Of a stretch of 47,658 bases of DNA, positions 32,767 to 41,506 are shown one piece after another. Source of the stretch: Thiohalophilus sp046483665 (GTDB taxonomy: Bacteria > Pseudomonadota > Gammaproteobacteria > UBA6429 > Thiohalophilaceae). The number at the start of each line of letters is the position of its first letter. Positions within the stretch are counted from its first letter, which is position 1. Below the pieces are notes generated by a model. That model was not told the origin of the DNA. It saw nothing but the letters and a program-made list of their open reading frames with translations, and did no database searches. The stretch is taken from contig NZ_JAWOCR010000018.1 of the NCBI RefSeq assembly GCF_046483665.1, forward strand, positions 1 to 47,658, written 5' to 3'. The translations under genes and the position numbers were made by a program.

Positions 32767-33693
32767 ATGGATAAAACAATGACATTGACCCGGCGAGAAT
32801 TTCTGGCATTCCTTGCCGTCAGCCTGCTCAATACAGGCTGCGGGCGTGAGCTGAAAGACCAGAAAATCGGACTTGCACTGGGAGGTGGCGGTGCCAGAGG
32901 CCTGGCGCATATTCCAATGCTGGAAGTCTTAGATGAACTGGGAATCCGGCCTCATCGCATTGCCGGATGCAGTATTGGTGCGGTGATGGGTTGTCTGTAT
33001 GCATCGGGACTTTCCGGCGGGCAAATCCGCGAGGTCGTCGAACGTATGACAGTTTCGGAAGATGAGGACTGGCTCGATACATTATTCAGTGAAGAAATTT
33101 TCAACTGGGCCGAGTTTATAGAACCCAGTATGGGCAGAGGAGGGTTAATCGAATCCAGGGACCTGATGCAATATCTGCTGGATCTGATTGGAGTTACCGA
33201 TTTCAGTCAACTCGAAATTCCGTTAATGGTTGTGGCGACAGACTTCTGGAGCCGCAAACAGGTGGTATTCGAATCCGGCGAACTGTCCTCCGCGATCAGG
33301 GCGAGTATCGCCGTACCCGGTTTATTTGAGCCGGTAGAGTATCAGGGAAAAGTGCTGGTTGATGGCGGACTGGTCAACCCTGTGCCTTATGACCTGCTTT
33401 TTGATGATTGTGATGTGGTGGTAGCCATTGATGTGCTGGGTGAGCGTACCCCTGAGACTGACAACGAGCCAACCTATTTTGAAACTGTTTTTAATACCTT
33501 TCAGATCATGCAGGCGACGGTGATGCGGGAAAAAATGCGCAACCGATCGCCAGACATCTATATCAAGCCTGATATTCAGGATATTCGTGTGCTGGAGTTC
33601 TACAAGGCTAATGAGATATACGGTCAAAGCCGCTCAGGCCGGGACAGGCTGCAACAAGAAATCACAAAATACAGAACTGAAGGGAATCAGTGA
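32767..33693 (+). CDS. Patatin-like phospholipase with export signal
   Basis: A 308-residue patatin-type acyl hydrolase. Oxyanion loop GLALGGGGARGLAHIPML; nucleophile Ser69 in GCSIGA; Asp200 in LVDGGLVNP completes the Ser-Asp dyad. The N-terminus reads TLTRREFLAFLAVSLL then NTGCG: a twin-arginine (TRREFL) motif and a cysteine at 25 that could be lipidated. It resembles RssA/NTE-type patatins. A possible start at 32779 would give MTLTRREFL, well placed for a Tat signal. Stands 88 bp after the GGDEF-EAL gene, perhaps co-transcribed. Confidence 0.87.
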   Translation: MDKTMTLTRREFLAFLAVSLLNTGCGRELKDQKIGLALGGGGARGLAHIPMLEVLDELGIRPHRIAGCSIGAVMGCLYASGLSGGQIREVVERMTVSEDEDWLDTLFSEEIFNWAEFIEPSMGRGGLIESRDLMQYLLDLIGVTDFSQLEIPLMVVATDFWSRKQVVFESGELSSAIRASIAVPGLFEPVEYQGKVLVDGGLVNPVPYDLLFDDCDVVVAIDVLGERTPETDNEPTYFETVFNTFQIMQATVMREKMRNRSPDIYIKPDIQDIRVLEFYKANEIYGQSRSGRDRLQQEITKYRTEGNQ

Positions 33694-33759
33694 CAATCGT
33701 GTTTTATTATTATGTATAAAACCCGGTAAATGCAGGCCGGATATTTTATCTGCCGATTC

Positions 33760-34485
33760 TCACGGAGTATTAATAATTTCCTCTAATTTATACCCGGTCA
33801 GCAGGCGAATCGTGCGCCACAGGTAAAACAGAATTGCGATCATCATGACAGTGGATGGGATGGCGATCATCGGGTAACTCAGCAGGGTCATTTTTCCCAG
33901 TTCTTCGTTGAAGGCGCTCGTCCCCGCCGGGCTGATAACGATCCATGTAGCGAGCAGATAGTTCATGATGGCGGAAAACAGGAAGGTGCCGCTCAGAAAG
34001 TACGTTGCATTCTGTAGCCGGCTTTCAAATATTTGCCGGTTACCAAGCTCATGGAGTTTCATGTCGATCTTTTCTATATCCATAATCCGTGGGTTATATA
34101 CCAATGTCCTGATTAGCGGATAGGGTGTATAGGTTGAGATGAGAACCGCGATACCGATGATGGCGGGAATTGCTGCTTCCTTGACGGCCAGCCATTCGGG
34201 ACTGAGTTGTAACAGGCCGATGCCTCCAGTGAGCAGAACACTGACCAAACCAAGCAGCGCAATGAAATTGAATTTCCGGTATTTGAACAATTCAAATGTG
34301 CCCCAGCCGAGCGGGAAAGCCAGCGCGAAGACAAGAGCGCCACCAGGGCCCAGATGTTCCAGACCGCTAAGTTTCATCAGGATTACGGATGGAATCAGGA
34401 TGCTGACCAGCAGGTCGACCATAGGGCGGGGTTTATGCGTGGGGGGGAGCTGTGTTGTCGTTGTCTCGTCGTTCATCGGCTTCAT
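33760..34485 (-). CDS. Multi-pass membrane protein (VC0807-like)
   Basis: A 241-residue protein with about six membrane helices. VDLLVSILIPSVILMKLSG and GPGGALVFALAFPLGWGTFE near the start, and FLSGTFLFSAIMNYLLATWI near the end, resemble what is annotated as the VC0807 family; I recall this from family names and could not check it. Function unknown. ATG 34485 or 34476 may be used; neither has a good ribosome site. Convergent with the patatin gene. Confidence 0.7.
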   Translation of the reverse strand: MKPMNDETTTTQLPPTHKPRPMVDLLVSILIPSVILMKLSGLEHLGPGGALVFALAFPLGWGTFELFKYRKFNFIALLGLVSVLLTGGIGLLQLSPEWLAVKEAAIPAIIGIAVLISTYTPYPLIRTLVYNPRIMDIEKIDMKLHELGNRQIFESRLQNATYFLSGTFLFSAIMNYLLATWIVISPAGTSAFNEELGKMTLLSYPMIAIPSTVMMIAILFYLWRTIRLLTGYKLEEIINTP

Positions 34486-34757
34486 ACGGGTTGTGTTTGC
34501 AATATGCTATATTAATATATTGATGTCTTGTTGTGCTACATCAAGATTCTGACAGGCTTGCATCCATTTCGTTCCGGTTAACCCGATAAATCGGCGGTAG
34601 AAGGGTGGAGAAATTGATAAGGGATTATTTTTTAACCAGTTTCTACGAGCGAATGATGAAGCCGGACCCGGTTTCATTCGCAGCGAATAGTGAAATGTAC
34701 TGCATAATCGGGGATTTATGCCGGAAGGATTCCTGTTCTGAGGCAATCTCATAAGTT

Positions 34758-35501
34758 ATGAAAAAAACTGAAAATAAACCGGCACATCAGCAGGAAAGGC
34801 AGACTGCCTTGCCTGAACAGGGGGCAACGACTGATTCGGAGTCGCTCCCCAGGCGGGAGCCCATGCGAACTTCCGTTGATTGGGAAATACCGGGAGATGT
34901 TCCTGAGAAGGAACGACGGGCAATCTATCCTGGTTCCCCGGTTGTCAATCCCCAAAAGCGGAATACCCGTGGCGCCCCAGACACGGCAGACACAACACAG
35001 ATGATGGCAGATGAACGATCATCCTCCTCAGTAAACACACAAACAAGCGAGATACTAAAACGCAGATCCTTCCTGTCTGTCCCGGGGGTTTTAGCTCTGG
35101 TTTTGATAATAGGTCTGAGTGGTCTCGCTTACATGCATTTTAGCGTAAATAATGACGCTCTTGTAAGCACGAACACCGAGCATGTCGATGTGAGCGATAA
35201 TGTGGCAATGGAGGATGCTATCCGGGTTATGCCGGTAGTATTGAGTGATGTGTCAGAAAAGACAGAAATTCAACCGGTTCAGGATGTACAGTCAGTTTTA
35301 CCAGGCAAAACGGAGGGGGTCGCCAATTCTTTTCAGGAACAACGTATCATTACTCATGTCGTTAAAAAAGGTGACACTCTGTGGGATATAGCAGAATATT
35401 ATGTAAATGATCCGTTCCGTTATCCGGAGCTGGCTACGTTAAGCGAAATCGAAAATCCGGACATGATTTATCCCGGCGAAATCGTTCGTATACGAATCTG
35501 A
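34758..35501 (+). CDS. Membrane-anchored LysM protein
   Basis: A 247-residue protein: a polar, Pro- and charge-rich cytoplasmic part (1-100), one membrane helix (about 108-127, PGVLALVLIIGLSGLAYMHF), a periplasmic spacer, and a LysM domain at the C-terminus (THVVKKGDTLWDIAEYY, then LSEIENPDMIYPGEIVRI). Type II topology with peptidoglycan binding outside. The layout parallels the HU-membrane-LysM protein at 3864-4884 but without the HU domain. No strong ribosome site is visible before ATG 34758 (ATAAGTT). No partner gene is evident. Confidence 0.82.
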   Translation: MKKTENKPAHQQERQTALPEQGATTDSESLPRREPMRTSVDWEIPGDVPEKERRAIYPGSPVVNPQKRNTRGAPDTADTTQMMADERSSSSVNTQTSEILKRRSFLSVPGVLALVLIIGLSGLAYMHFSVNNDALVSTNTEHVDVSDNVAMEDAIRVMPVVLSDVSEKTEIQPVQDVQSVLPGKTEGVANSFQEQRIITHVVKKGDTLWDIAEYYVNDPFRYPELATLSEIENPDMIYPGEIVRIRI

Positions 35502-35642
35502 AACATAAAGCAATAAAACGGATCAGTGACGGACATGCCTCATTAATATGATAATTCAGGTATCAGAGATAATTTTTATATTGCCATCTGGTTGAGCAAT
35601 GTTGCATGCAGGAATGCTGTTAGTTAATAGGGGATTGATATT

Positions 35643-36158
35643 TTGTCAATTCTGAAAAAGTTGTTCTCTTTTTCTCGTCATCAAGCTTTGCCGGAACTCA
35701 AGGCGATCTATATTGCCTGTTCGGCTGGCGCTGAAATACAATCTGTCCATCGTATAAAGGCGCTTGAACAGACTGGTTTGGAGGGTGACCGCTACAGTGC
35801 TGCCAGAGGGTATTGGCAGGTTACCGAAGCCTGTCAGGTTACGCTGATTAGCCAGGATGACCTGAGTAAAGCCAAAAAGGGCTTGTCGGACAGCTTGCGC
35901 GCCAGATTGGATACGGGACATCATCGCCGTAACCTTGTTATCAGCCATCTTAAAACCAGAGACTTGCAGGATAAGACATTCCGAATAGGCAATGCCGTTT
36001 TTTGTTATCACAAACCTCGCCCACCGTGTGGCTACCTTGATAAGATAGAAGGCAAAGGGCTTGGTGGCGCACTTGGTAAAAACAGCGGGATATGCGTCAC
36101 CGTTCTCAGTAGTGGGGTTGTCGCGGTCGGTGACCGGATTGAGATTGTGCGCAATTAA
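35643..36158 (+). CDS. MOSC-domain protein
   Basis: A 171-residue MOSC (molybdenum cofactor sulfurase C-terminal) protein: VHRIKALEQTGLEGDRYSA, QVTLISQDDL, HHRRNLVISHL, and the conserved cysteine Cys129 in PRPPCGYLDKIEG. Stand-alone MOSC proteins bind Moco or transfer sulfur or N-hydroxylated substrates; related YiiM proteins reduce N-hydroxylated compounds. The start is a TTG (35643) with AGGGGAT upstream; no ATG fits the N-terminal conserved part. Monocistronic. Confidence 0.82.
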   Translation: MSILKKLFSFSRHQALPELKAIYIACSAGAEIQSVHRIKALEQTGLEGDRYSAARGYWQVTEACQVTLISQDDLSKAKKGLSDSLRARLDTGHHRRNLVISHLKTRDLQDKTFRIGNAVFCYHKPRPPCGYLDKIEGKGLGGALGKNSGICVTVLSSGVVAVGDRIEIVRN

Positions 36159-36867
36159 AAACTCACCGGCGGATAAGCCTTTTTCAATATTCAAATAATT
36201 ACTGCACGATTCTTCTGCTCTGGCTTTGCACCCGGGAATACCTCTTTGATCATTGCTTGTGTGTTTGCCGAGCCGTGTGTTCATTCTTTTCCTCATCCTT
36301 ATATCAAAAGTTGTGAACATTACTGCGATATTCGTCGACTCTCCTGTTGCGGTACTGTTGTTTAAAACAAGCCTGCGCGTATTTTATGTAGGCTGCTGTT
36401 TGATGCCAGCTCACTCGCCTGGCCCATGAGACTGATGCCATGACAGAAATCTTAATCAACTTTTAAATGATACAGGCAAACAAGCGGCGCTGGCTTTCTA
36501 CGCAATACGGGTTCTGACACCGACAGCAGCAGAGTTTGCCACGGCGCCGATCAGGTTACACGAGCTGGCACAGGGGCATGAAAATCGTTAACACATGATA
36601 TGACAAAGGGTATCCATCAGGCCGGGCACTGTTCGAAAAGATGACGGGTCCCTTTTCCGGGGGGAAGTGTCTCGGGCATCGGGTAGAAACTACCTGCCTG
36701 GTCGTGCGAGCTTTGCGGACATTTTGCCGCCGGTTGCAGTGATTATCGGGGCGCCCTGTCTATCAGATTTTGCAGGCATTGATTAATATCAATGTTTCGG
36801 CCACCGCGCCCGGCTATGTTTTACAGAGTATATGCTGAGTCAATTACCCTCATCAGGGAGCATCGCC
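36159..36867. other. Intergenic region with FNR-controlled promoter
   Basis: 709 bp. The distal end holds the FNR-type box listed separately. An open stretch at about 36466-36591 (KQAALAFYAIRVLTPTAAEF ... to a TAA) reads like the end of a degraded gene I cannot identify. A CCTTTTCCGGGGGGAA stretch near 36651 recalls part of repeat B but does not extend. Confidence 0.45.
36779..36792. promoter_or_regulatory. FNR/Anr-type binding site
   Basis: TTGATTAATATCAA matches the FNR consensus TTGAT-N4-ATCAA exactly. A TATGTT hexamer at 36815-36820 would serve as the -10 and places the start site near 36827, putting the box centre (36785.5) at -41.5, the class II activator position. The downstream gene starts at 36868. 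Strong prediction of induction under low oxygen, provided the genome encodes an FNR-family protein. Confidence 0.8.
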
Positions 36868-37380
36868 ATGAAACAATATCCACACAAACTGGCAGGAATT
36901 TTCCCCGACTCAACCTCTCTGGCCCAGGCCGAGAAGTTGTTTCATGACGCCGGGTTTTCCAAAGAACAGGTAAACCCTGTCCAGGCCGGGGAGGCTGTGC
37001 GCGAGCAGGAGAAAAAAATTGAACCCGAATCCACGGGCGTGCGTAAGGAATTCGTTCGGGATATCGCGATGGGTACCGGGGTTGGCGGTGTGGGCGGTGC
37101 AATCGGTGCAGCAGGTATAGGCCTGGGGCTGCCTGCCTTGTATGTCAGTGCCCCGGTGGTTGCGCCCCTGATGGTCATCGGTTATGCCGCTACCGTCGGC
37201 GGGCTGGCAGGAGCCATACGCGGACTCCATGTTAAAGAGGATATGTTGACCTCCCTGGTAGAAGACGTTCTGAAAGAGGGTTATCCGGTTCTGATAGTCC
37301 ACGCCAGTGACAAGCGCGAGGCTGAAAAGGCACATGAATTGATGGATTCGACCATGGAAATCAAGGAAGTGAGCGTCTGA
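36868..37380 (+). CDS. Gly-rich membrane-associated protein, FNR-regulated
   Basis: A 170-residue protein beginning MKQYPHKLAGIFPDSTSLAQ. Residues about 68-130 are rich in Gly/Ala/Val (MGTGVGGVGGAIGAAGIGLG, and APLMVIGYAATVGGLAGAIR) and look like a two-helix hydrophobic hairpin; both flanks are soluble, with a C-terminal alpha/beta stretch (GYPVLIVHASDKREAEKAHE). Layout resembles general-stress (GsiB/DUF1269-like) membrane-hairpin proteins, but I cannot assign a family. CAGGGAG precedes the ATG; it follows an FNR-type box at the ideal position and overlaps the next gene by 1 bp (TGATG). Confidence 0.75.
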   Translation: MKQYPHKLAGIFPDSTSLAQAEKLFHDAGFSKEQVNPVQAGEAVREQEKKIEPESTGVRKEFVRDIAMGTGVGGVGGAIGAAGIGLGLPALYVSAPVVAPLMVIGYAATVGGLAGAIRGLHVKEDMLTSLVEDVLKEGYPVLIVHASDKREAEKAHELMDSTMEIKEVSV

Positions 37381-37571
37381 TGTCTGATACGCCAGACAAA
37401 TCGGAAAAGAGCGCAAGGCTACCGGAAACAGTCAAATGCGCGGTATGCCGCCGTGAGATTCCGCGGGTTGACGCCATTACGGAGGAAGGCGGTGAGTATA
37501 TGCGCTGGTATTGTGGTTTTGACTGTTATCAAAGCCGGAAACAGGACAGCGAGCCAGCAAGCCGCCAGTGA
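37380..37571 (+). CDS. Small zinc-ribbon protein (DUF3330-like)
   Basis: A 63-residue protein with four cysteines in zinc-ribbon spacing: VKCAVCRREIP (Cys20, Cys23) and WYCGFDCYQ (Cys45, Cys49). The pattern C-x2-C-x21-C-x3-C and the EGGEYMRWYCG block resemble DUF3330 proteins, several of which occur on mercury-resistance transposons; the link is from memory. Its ATG overlaps the stop of the previous gene, with AAGGAAG upstream, so it is translated from the same FNR-controlled transcript. The 304 bp that follow to adk contain no gene. Confidence 0.72.
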   Translation: MSDTPDKSEKSARLPETVKCAVCRREIPRVDAITEEGGEYMRWYCGFDCYQSRKQDSEPASRQ

Positions 37572-37875
37572 GCAAACAAATCGAGTTCGAAATCAGAAAC
37601 TCATCGTTGTTTCCTGTTCTGCTGCCGGTATTTCGAGGTATGCCGCTATAACAGGGTGTGTGGCCAACAAGCCTGTAAAGGCCCTACGAGCTCAGGACCC
37701 CCCCCCCGGGATACCCGATCAATGCAAGGTGACAGGGTATCTGATCGACTGTTTGCCGTACTAGATATCAGTTTATTGGCGGCTAAAAAAAATTATTTGG
37801 CACTTTAGCCCAATTTATGAAATAACCCTCCTCTGATTCTGACTTACCATTCATCCGAATAAAAGGGGAAACGTA

Positions 37876-38520
37876 GTGAAACTGATTCTGTTAGGCGCGC
37901 CGGGTGCCGGCAAGGGCACCGTGGCCAACATGCTGAGCGATATTGACGGTTCTGTACAAATTTCCACCGGCGATATTCTGCGTGCGGCGGTCAAAGAGGG
38001 CACCGAACTGGGTAAGCAAGCCCAGAGTTACATGAACGCGGGCGACCTGGTCCCGGATGAGCTGATCATGGGCATCATGAAAGAGCGCCTGAAGGAAGAC
38101 GATTGCAAAAACGGCTACCTGCTGGACGGGTTCCCACGCACCATTCCCCAGGCCGAACAGCTCAAGACCATGCTCGAAGAGATGGGTGAAAAACTGGATG
38201 CAGTAGTTGATCTGGCTGTGCCGCGCGAGGTCATCCTCGATCGCCTGACCACACGCCGTACCTGTACCCAGTGCAACGCAATCTACAACGTCAAAAGCAA
38301 GCCGCCCCGGGTCGAAGGCGTATGTGACGAGTGTGGCGGACCAGTCGTGCAGCGTGATGACGAAACCGAAGAGGCAATTGCCAGTCGGCTTGATACCTAC
38401 AACGAGAAGACCGCGCCACTGGCAGGGTTCTATGAGAAGGAAGGCATGCTGATGCGTATCAATGCCACCTCCAGTGATGACGTTGTGATTGCGATCAAAG
38501 AGAAATGCGGTCTCGCATAA
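37876..38520 (+). CDS. adk: Adenylate kinase (zinc-LID type)
   Basis: A 214-residue adenylate kinase that interconverts ATP, AMP and ADP. The P-loop is GAPGAGKGT (7-15); the AMP-binding region holds STGDILRAAV and DGFPRTIPQ; the LID has four cysteines (130, 133, 150, 153; CTQC ... CDEC) that bind structural zinc, a form more usual outside the enteric gammaproteobacteria. The start is GTG 37876 behind GGGGAA; MKLILLGAPG is the expected N-terminus. Essential housekeeping gene. Its stop is followed by a large imperfect hairpin repeat (38541-38590). Confidence 0.97.
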   Translation: MKLILLGAPGAGKGTVANMLSDIDGSVQISTGDILRAAVKEGTELGKQAQSYMNAGDLVPDELIMGIMKERLKEDDCKNGYLLDGFPRTIPQAEQLKTMLEEMGEKLDAVVDLAVPREVILDRLTTRRTCTQCNAIYNVKSKPPRVEGVCDECGGPVVQRDDETEEAIASRLDTYNEKTAPLAGFYEKEGMLMRINATSSDDVVIAIKEKCGLA

Positions 38521-38540
38521 CCTCTTGTGGTCAGCATTCA

Positions 38541-38590
38541 GGGCTCAGAGCGCAGATTATTGATGGTTAGCAATAACTGCGCTCTGACCC
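38541..38590. repeat. Inverted repeat after adk (GGGTCAGAG family)
   Basis: Nearly perfect palindrome: CAGAGCGCAG(A)TTATTG pairs with CAATAACTGCGCTCTG over an 8-nt loop, one bulged base, flanked by GGGC/GACCC. Reverse strand aligns with 7996-8044 and 1741-1790. Lies 21 bp after the adk stop; could act as transcript end or stabiliser. The remainder of 38521-38817 has no gene. Confidence 0.75.
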
Positions 38591-38817
38591 GGTCCAACCT
38601 GGAGCCTGCTACCAGGCTGTGAATAGTAAAGCATTGCTATATTCATTTCGTTCGTTGAGCCGGATAAAAAGGGATGTCGGTATGAATTATAAGTATAAAT
38701 AGATTATTTTTTAGCAAACGACAGTCGCACATGACCAGATAGATTGAGTAAAGAACTGGAAAATTCAATCGCGAAGTGCAAACCAGTGATTTTGAATCAA
38801 AGTCAAGGATATTCTGG

Positions 38818-40548
38818 TCAATGTTCCGGCTTGTAAATCCGTATGCAGTTGCGCCCCGCAGATTTTGCCTCGTACAGCGCCTTGTCAGCATGTTTAATCA
38901 GTACAGCCGCCTGCTCCCGGGGTGTATCATATTCCAGGTGAAGACTGGCAATCCCGATGCTCAGAGTGATATGGCCTGAAGCTTCTGACCCCGAATGCGG
39001 AATAGCCTGTTGCTTCAGTGAATATTGGAGCTTTTCTGCGATTGCCAGGCCCTCGCTGATGCTCAGGCCGGGAAGAATAATAGCAAATTCCTCTCCTCCA
39101 TAACGGGCAGGAAGATCGCTGCTGCGCTGAAAAGTCTCCCGCAGGATCTCACCAACTTTCCCCAGAGCGTCGTCACCTTTTTGATGGCCGTAAGCATCAT
39201 TATATTTCTTGAAATAATCAATATCACACAACATTAATAATAACGAGGAGTTCTGCCGCTGGGCACGTTGCAGTTCATTATATAGCGTATGATCAAACTG
39301 TCGGCGATTGGCCAGCCCTGTCAAGCTGTCCTGAAGTGCATAATCAGTTAATTCGGCATTACTCTCGAGAAGGTTTTCATTAGCTTTTATCAATGCGTCT
39401 TGTAGTGCTCTGCGTTCGGACACATCCCGCACTATTCCCGTAAAATGAATTTGTCCATCGACGTCATATTGTGAAATAGATAATTCAACCGGAAAGGTAC
39501 TGCCATCCTTTTTCCTGGCGACGACTTCACGTGTCTTACCGATAACTTTAGCGGTGCCGGTGCTAATATAGTTATTTATATATGTGTCATGATAAATAGC
39601 ATATTCTTGAGGCATCAAGATGTTGATGTTTTGACCAATGATCTCATCTTTTTTGTAACCGAAAATTATTTCTGCCGCAGAATTAAAGGATTCAATTCTC
39701 CCCCGCGAGTCTATGGTGATGATAGGGTCAATTGCAGTGTCAAGGATGTTGGACAAGCGTTTTTCGCGATCCAGAATGGTACGGCGGTTCTCGTTGATAG
39801 TATCGAACATATGGTTGAGACGTTTGGAGAGTAACGCAATTTCATCATTGCCCCGCACAGAAAGGCGGCTATCCCGGTTGCCAGCTTCAAATTCTTCGAC
39901 CTTATCAGTAATCATGGTAGTGCGCCGGGTAATAAACTTGTGAACAAATACCATGATTAACAGAGCAGTTAATCCGACACCGCCGCCAATGATAAGTATC
40001 TGGTTAGATAAAGTTTCGGATATCGAGTCCAGGTGGAAGCCCATGTCGAGCTTGTAAAAAAGAAGGCCACATCTAAATGGACGAAGCTGATCTGAAAACC
40101 GTAGATTACAGACCCTCGCAAGACCATTGATTTCCCATAGTTTCTTATCCAGATAAACCATGGAAATATTATTATTTATTGAACGGGCAATCCTTTCTGA
40201 AGATATATTGTGTGATGACGGGTCCCAGGGCCGCCCCAGGTCACTATATTGCAAGGAGGCGAGAACCTTAAGTTCGGTATCAACAATAACTATGTCTTTG
40301 ACATCGGGTTCAGAGGCAAAACTGGAAATTAATTGTTGGAGGCTATCGTCCTGTTCTACTCTTAGTAATTGTTCAGCACCATTTTGTATGAAGTTGAGTC
40401 GGTCATAAACACGCTGTTTTTCTTCTTCGATGATAGTCTTAATTGCAATTTTGCTGCTGATTAAATAAGCGATAATCAATACAGATATAACGATAACAAT
40501 CGTTAATATGGGGATCTGAAAGCGCAGGCTGAAAATCGGTTTGAGCAT
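38818..40548 (-). CDS. Membrane sensor PAS-GGDEF diguanylate cyclase
   Basis: From ATG 40548, a 576-residue protein: helix at about 12-32, a periplasmic sensor region of some 150 residues, a second helix (about 182-205), HAMP (about 206-258), PAS (about 265-385; AIDPIITIDSRGRIESFNSA and HFTGIVRDVSERR), then GGDEF (about 410-575) with GGEEF in ARYGGEEFAIILPG and an RSSD I-site five residues upstream. A TTG at 40563 opens the frame but overlaps the previous gene by 11 bp; ATG 40548 lies 4 bp after it. Coupled to the binding-protein gene upstream, which suggests that protein delivers its ligand signal to the periplasmic domain. Confidence 0.88.
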   Translation of the reverse strand: MLKPIFSLRFQIPILTIVIVISVLIIAYLISSKIAIKTIIEEEKQRVYDRLNFIQNGAEQLLRVEQDDSLQQLISSFASEPDVKDIVIVDTELKVLASLQYSDLGRPWDPSSHNISSERIARSINNNISMVYLDKKLWEINGLARVCNLRFSDQLRPFRCGLLFYKLDMGFHLDSISETLSNQILIIGGGVGLTALLIMVFVHKFITRRTTMITDKVEEFEAGNRDSRLSVRGNDEIALLSKRLNHMFDTINENRRTILDREKRLSNILDTAIDPIITIDSRGRIESFNSAAEIIFGYKKDEIIGQNINILMPQEYAIYHDTYINNYISTGTAKVIGKTREVVARKKDGSTFPVELSISQYDVDGQIHFTGIVRDVSERRALQDALIKANENLLESNAELTDYALQDSLTGLANRRQFDHTLYNELQRAQRQNSSLLLMLCDIDYFKKYNDAYGHQKGDDALGKVGEILRETFQRSSDLPARYGGEEFAIILPGLSISEGLAIAEKLQYSLKQQAIPHSGSEASGHITLSIGIASLHLEYDTPREQAAVLIKHADKALYEAKSAGRNCIRIYKPEH

Positions 40549-40552
40549 AGTT

Positions 40553-41506
40553 CTAATTGACAAACCGTGCAGAGATCATGTTGTCGGTGTCTGTTTCTTT
40601 ATCAAGTAAATTGTATTTGGTGAGTATGTTGCGCATCTTATATATCGTCGACTCGAGGCTTGCCGGGGTGCCGGATAAAAGCTCTCTGTTCTTTTTCTTG
40701 TCTGCCAGGATCAGTCCCCTATAGCCTTCTATGACCTCTTCCTGGGTTAGTCTTTGTCGCTTGGCAATATTTTTGGCGGACTCCTGCATGTTGTTGTTAA
40801 GATGATCAACAGCTTTAAACCAACCGCTGGTTAATAGTCTTGTTTTTTCTGGCCTGGAGTTTATGTAATCCTCATGCACCACGAGCACATCGACAACCTC
40901 ATCCGAAATATCTTTGCTACTGAAAATCTGGTTAGCTCCGGCTTTGAGTAACCGCGTTTTTACCGGTTCGAATGTCACGACTGCATCGACCTTTTTATCT
41001 ACATAGGCCTGTTCATGGCGATTCGTGTCCACGTTGACAATCTCGATATCAGATAACGACATATCCTGAAGTTCCAGGGCGCGAGTAATGATAAAGGCGC
41101 CGAGAGCCGTGCTCTCTACGCCGACACGCTTGCCCTTTAAGCCGGTTAAATGATTGACAGGCGGTCTGGCCAGGATGACATCAGCACCCTGAGAGATGTC
41201 CATGACAAGTATGATTTTGACAGGAATGTTGTCCTGGCGTAGCAGCAATGCTTCATCCAGTGTGAGTGCGGCGGCATCCAGGGCGTTATTTCGAAACGCA
41301 CGTATAACCTCTGTCGCTGACGGGTACTGTGCAAGATGGATCTGTTTTGGGGGCCAGGTACCCCGCTCATTCGCCACATACAGCGGTTCATAGCCCAGCC
41401 ACAGGTTGGTACCGACCCGCATTGGTGTTGTGTCACCGGGAGAACAGGCCGAGATCAGTGCGACAGTCGCTATGAGTAAAATAGCAAGTAGTGTTTGTGT
41501 CGTCAT
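40553..41506 (-). CDS. ABC-type lipoprotein binding protein (NrtA/SsuA/ThiY-like)
   Basis: A 317-residue lipoprotein: MTTQTLLAILLIATVALISA then Cys21 (LISAC lipobox). The mature part is of the nitrate/sulfonate/thiamine-precursor binding type: MRVGTNLWLGYEPLYVANER, ATEVIRAFRNNALDAAALTL, LTGLKGKRVGVESTALGAFI, VNVDTNRHEQAYVDKKVDAV. AGAGG precedes ATG 41506; the longer frame from 41536 is rejected. No permease or ATPase is adjacent; instead a sensor diguanylate cyclase follows after 4 bp. A signalling rather than transport role is likely (inference). Ligand unknown. Confidence 0.85.
   Translation of the reverse strand: MTTQTLLAILLIATVALISACSPGDTTPMRVGTNLWLGYEPLYVANERGTWPPKQIHLAQYPSATEVIRAFRNNALDAAALTLDEALLLRQDNIPVKIILVMDISQGADVILARPPVNHLTGLKGKRVGVESTALGAFIITRALELQDMSLSDIEIVNVDTNRHEQAYVDKKVDAVVTFEPVKTRLLKAGANQIFSSKDISDEVVDVLVVHEDYINSRPEKTRLLTSGWFKAVDHLNNNMQESAKNIAKRQRLTQEEVIEGYRGLILADKKKNRELLSGTPASLESTIYKMRNILTKYNLLDKETDTDNMISARFVN

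Noticed and set aside
37876..38520. Zinc-type LID of adenylate kinase as a sign of gene transfer
   Set aside because: The four-Cys LID is scattered among Proteobacteria; without a tree this is not evidence of transfer.
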